Below, one piece after another: positions 59,901 to 62,900 of a stretch of DNA of 64,000 bases. A model generated the notes under the pieces. The model saw only the letters and a program-made list of their open reading frames with translations. It was not told the origin of the DNA and did no database searches. Made by a program: the position numbers and the translations under genes. Position 1 is the first letter of the stretch. Every line of letters begins with the position of its first letter. The stretch spans positions 54,239,028-54,303,027 of the forward strand of contig OZ024936.1 in assembly GCA_964017235.1 (NCBI GenBank), read 5' to 3'. Source of the stretch: Sabellastarte sp. h YS-2021 (lineage: Eukaryota; Annelida; Polychaeta; Sabellida; Sabellidae).

Positions 59901-62900
59901 TTTACAACGGTGCCTGGCTCCCAGTATGCAGCGATGTATGGCAGGATTCTTGGAGTGATGACATCTGCAAATCCATGGGACATGGCCCTGCCATAGCAAC
60001 CACAACAGTTACCGTAGAATCACCACAATATGTCAAAGCATCCAACACCAGTGTCAAATTCCATAGTGGCTTGTTGCAAGTGGCCAGCTCCTGTGTTGAA
60101 AATACTGTTGTCAAGGTCACTTGCGAAGAACGGACTTGTGGCATGAGAGAATTCGACTCAAAGCCAACTGGCTTTATTATAGGTGGTGATCTCGCACCAG
60201 AAGGTGCCTGGCCATGGATGGGCGGGTTATATTACAGAGGGGCTTTTGTATGTGGAGTAGTTTTAATAGATGAATACGTTGCCATTTCAGCAGTCCATTG
60301 TTTCTTTGATTATGACAGCAAATTATCAACTGCCAATTTACCTAATTACCACACGATTCAGTTTGGATCCAATCAGATATATGACAGTTCTGCACAGACA
60401 AAAGCAGTGAACAAGATTGTAGTACACCCCAATTATACTACACTAGCCAATGGCTTCAGATATGATGACATTGCAGTAATTCAGCTGAAGACACCGGTGA
60501 CTTTGAATGATAAAGTGAATCCCATGTGTCTGCCAGATGGATCAGATGCAGATGTACATGTGAATGATATATGCTATCACTCAGGATGGGGATACTCCAA
60601 TGTGGACAAGTGTAAGTGTATTAGAGTAAAAATCTAAAATTCGCCAGGAATCTAAAATTCGCCACCTCTAAAACCTTAGTTAATTTTATAAAGAAAATGA
60701 TGTTTTTGTCCAAAAATTGGTATTTTTCAGTTCAAAAAGCCTTAATTTACTATACAGTCAACAAATCTCACCACAATTCATTTATTTTATTAGTATTTTC
60801 ACATGTGGCGAATTTCAGATATGTGGCGAATTTTAGATTTCTTACTCTATTTATTTAATTGTGAGCATGGCATATATGATTTCACTTACGCCTTTAATGA
60901 TAACTGGAAAAATGCTGCTCAAGCTACTTAACTCTTTTCCATTATTTATTCTGACATGGTCTCTTTAGTATTTTTAGTGTAAAAATATGAAATATGCCAC
61001 TGTGACAACATATGAAATTTGCCACCCAGGGTTACCCTTTTAAAACAGAAAATAATCAGCCTTTGTGCCAATTTGCATTAGGGGAGATCAGAGGCTCACA
61101 CCCAAATCACAATAGAGATGGTAGTATGAGTTGGTCAATACGCCCCTGTCCTTGAATACTGTCTGACATCCGTGTGACCTTATGACACCGTTGCAAAACA
61201 TCAGATTCCTTACGTGTGCTACGGAAGTTTTAAAAATGTTTAAATTTCTGCCTTTGACCACCTCCCCATAACCATGCCCAGATGATTTTTTGGTATCATG
61301 GTAACTGGGAAGTATAGTCCACAGTGTATATAAGATTGTGACTCGGTCATGCCTCGGTGTAACATGGCGACATAAGGTTAGTGGAGGAATTGGACGTTCA
61401 CCACAGTGTGTCACAAGCTTCCATACACACCTCAGATGGTAGTTGAAGGTCTGGGGCATTTTGACCAGTGCATACTACTGCGGGACATACCACTTGTAAT
61501 GTAAATGGATACACTAAATCTCGGAAGATGTGTAGCGTCTTCGGAGGTGGTATCGCCACCGAGTAAAACCTTTAACTGCAGGACATACAAACTGTAATGT
61601 CATTGGGGTATTAATGTAGTCGTAAAAAATACAACAAATGTGTAAAGATCATCCCATAAACCAAGGAAATAGATGAGGGGTGTTTTCTCATTCACTCTCA
61701 TGAATTTTTGCACAAAGTGGCAAATTTCAAATTTCTTGCTCAAGCTTATTGAATGATAGAGTAAAAAGTAGGCGTCAGACCACTTCTGAAAATCCAGTAC
61801 GGTATCCAGGGCTTTAAACATGAGCCATAATTTAACACAAGAATTGTCTTTGCGAAAAATTATGAAGTTGATGAAGTTTGAACTTCATTTACAATGAGTG
61901 TAAAGTTAAAATGTGAGATATTTCCTTATATTTTTATGTTTTTTATTGTCTTGACAAAGTATTAACCAGTAGAAAGCCTAAAAAAATGACCTTTTGAATA
62001 GCTGGTACTTAAGAATTCTTTGCGGATTTCATCATTTTTAACCTCAACAAATGAAATGCAGTATACCGGTTTACAATTCACACCACTAGCAAAAGTGGAG
62101 AACTCTCTTGAGGTAAATTGTGTTTAAAGTAGAGATTAAACTGTTATGTAATAATAATAGTTAACCTTACAGAGGTTTCAGTAAAAACACAAGAGTCTAA
62201 TCTGTTGGTGTCATGCAATTTATGTATTTTTATATACTATGTGCATTTATACATAAGAATAACATTCATTGGGCTTTAATTGTAAAGACTCTACTTTATT
62301 AGCTCGAAGTCATTCAAAATATTTTATGTATAACTTGAACAAGTAAATTAGACTTAAGCTAGCTTATACAGAGTTTAATCTATTAGCTTGATGTAATTTA
62401 ATGTATTTTATGTATAACTTGTACCTGTAATTTACACTGGTTTTATTATTTTATTGATGACTATAGATGAAGCAGTGCAAGACTTAAGAGAGGCCAGACA
62501 TCTTGTGTGGAGTGCAACAGAGTGTAACAAAGAAGAAAACTGGGATAATTATATGAAGCCAGAGACTCAGCTTTGTGCTGGATATAGTAGTGGAAATATT
62601 GCCTCCTGTTATGTGAGTATAGAAAATAGTGTTAAAATTTTGTCTATTTTATGAGAAACAACTGATCAACTGATTAACGCTTATTTTGTTTTGTGCCCAG
62701 TGAACCGATTGAAAGACCTTTTAATTAAACAATTGCTTTATCAATTCATCATAAGTTGTGGTTTCAATGTCCTGGGTGATTGGATGTAGGAAATCAGTGC
62801 TTACTGATTAGTCAAGATTCTGGTAATTTTTATAACTTTGTGCTTTATCTTTTTTCCTGTAGAAACCCAGCCTGGTTCAGATAAAACAACATTACCCCAT

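Noticed and set aside
61088..61459. 123-codon minus-strand ORF in intron 23
   Set aside because: No recognisable domain, no homologous copy in the window and no splice or start context; kept as non-coding.
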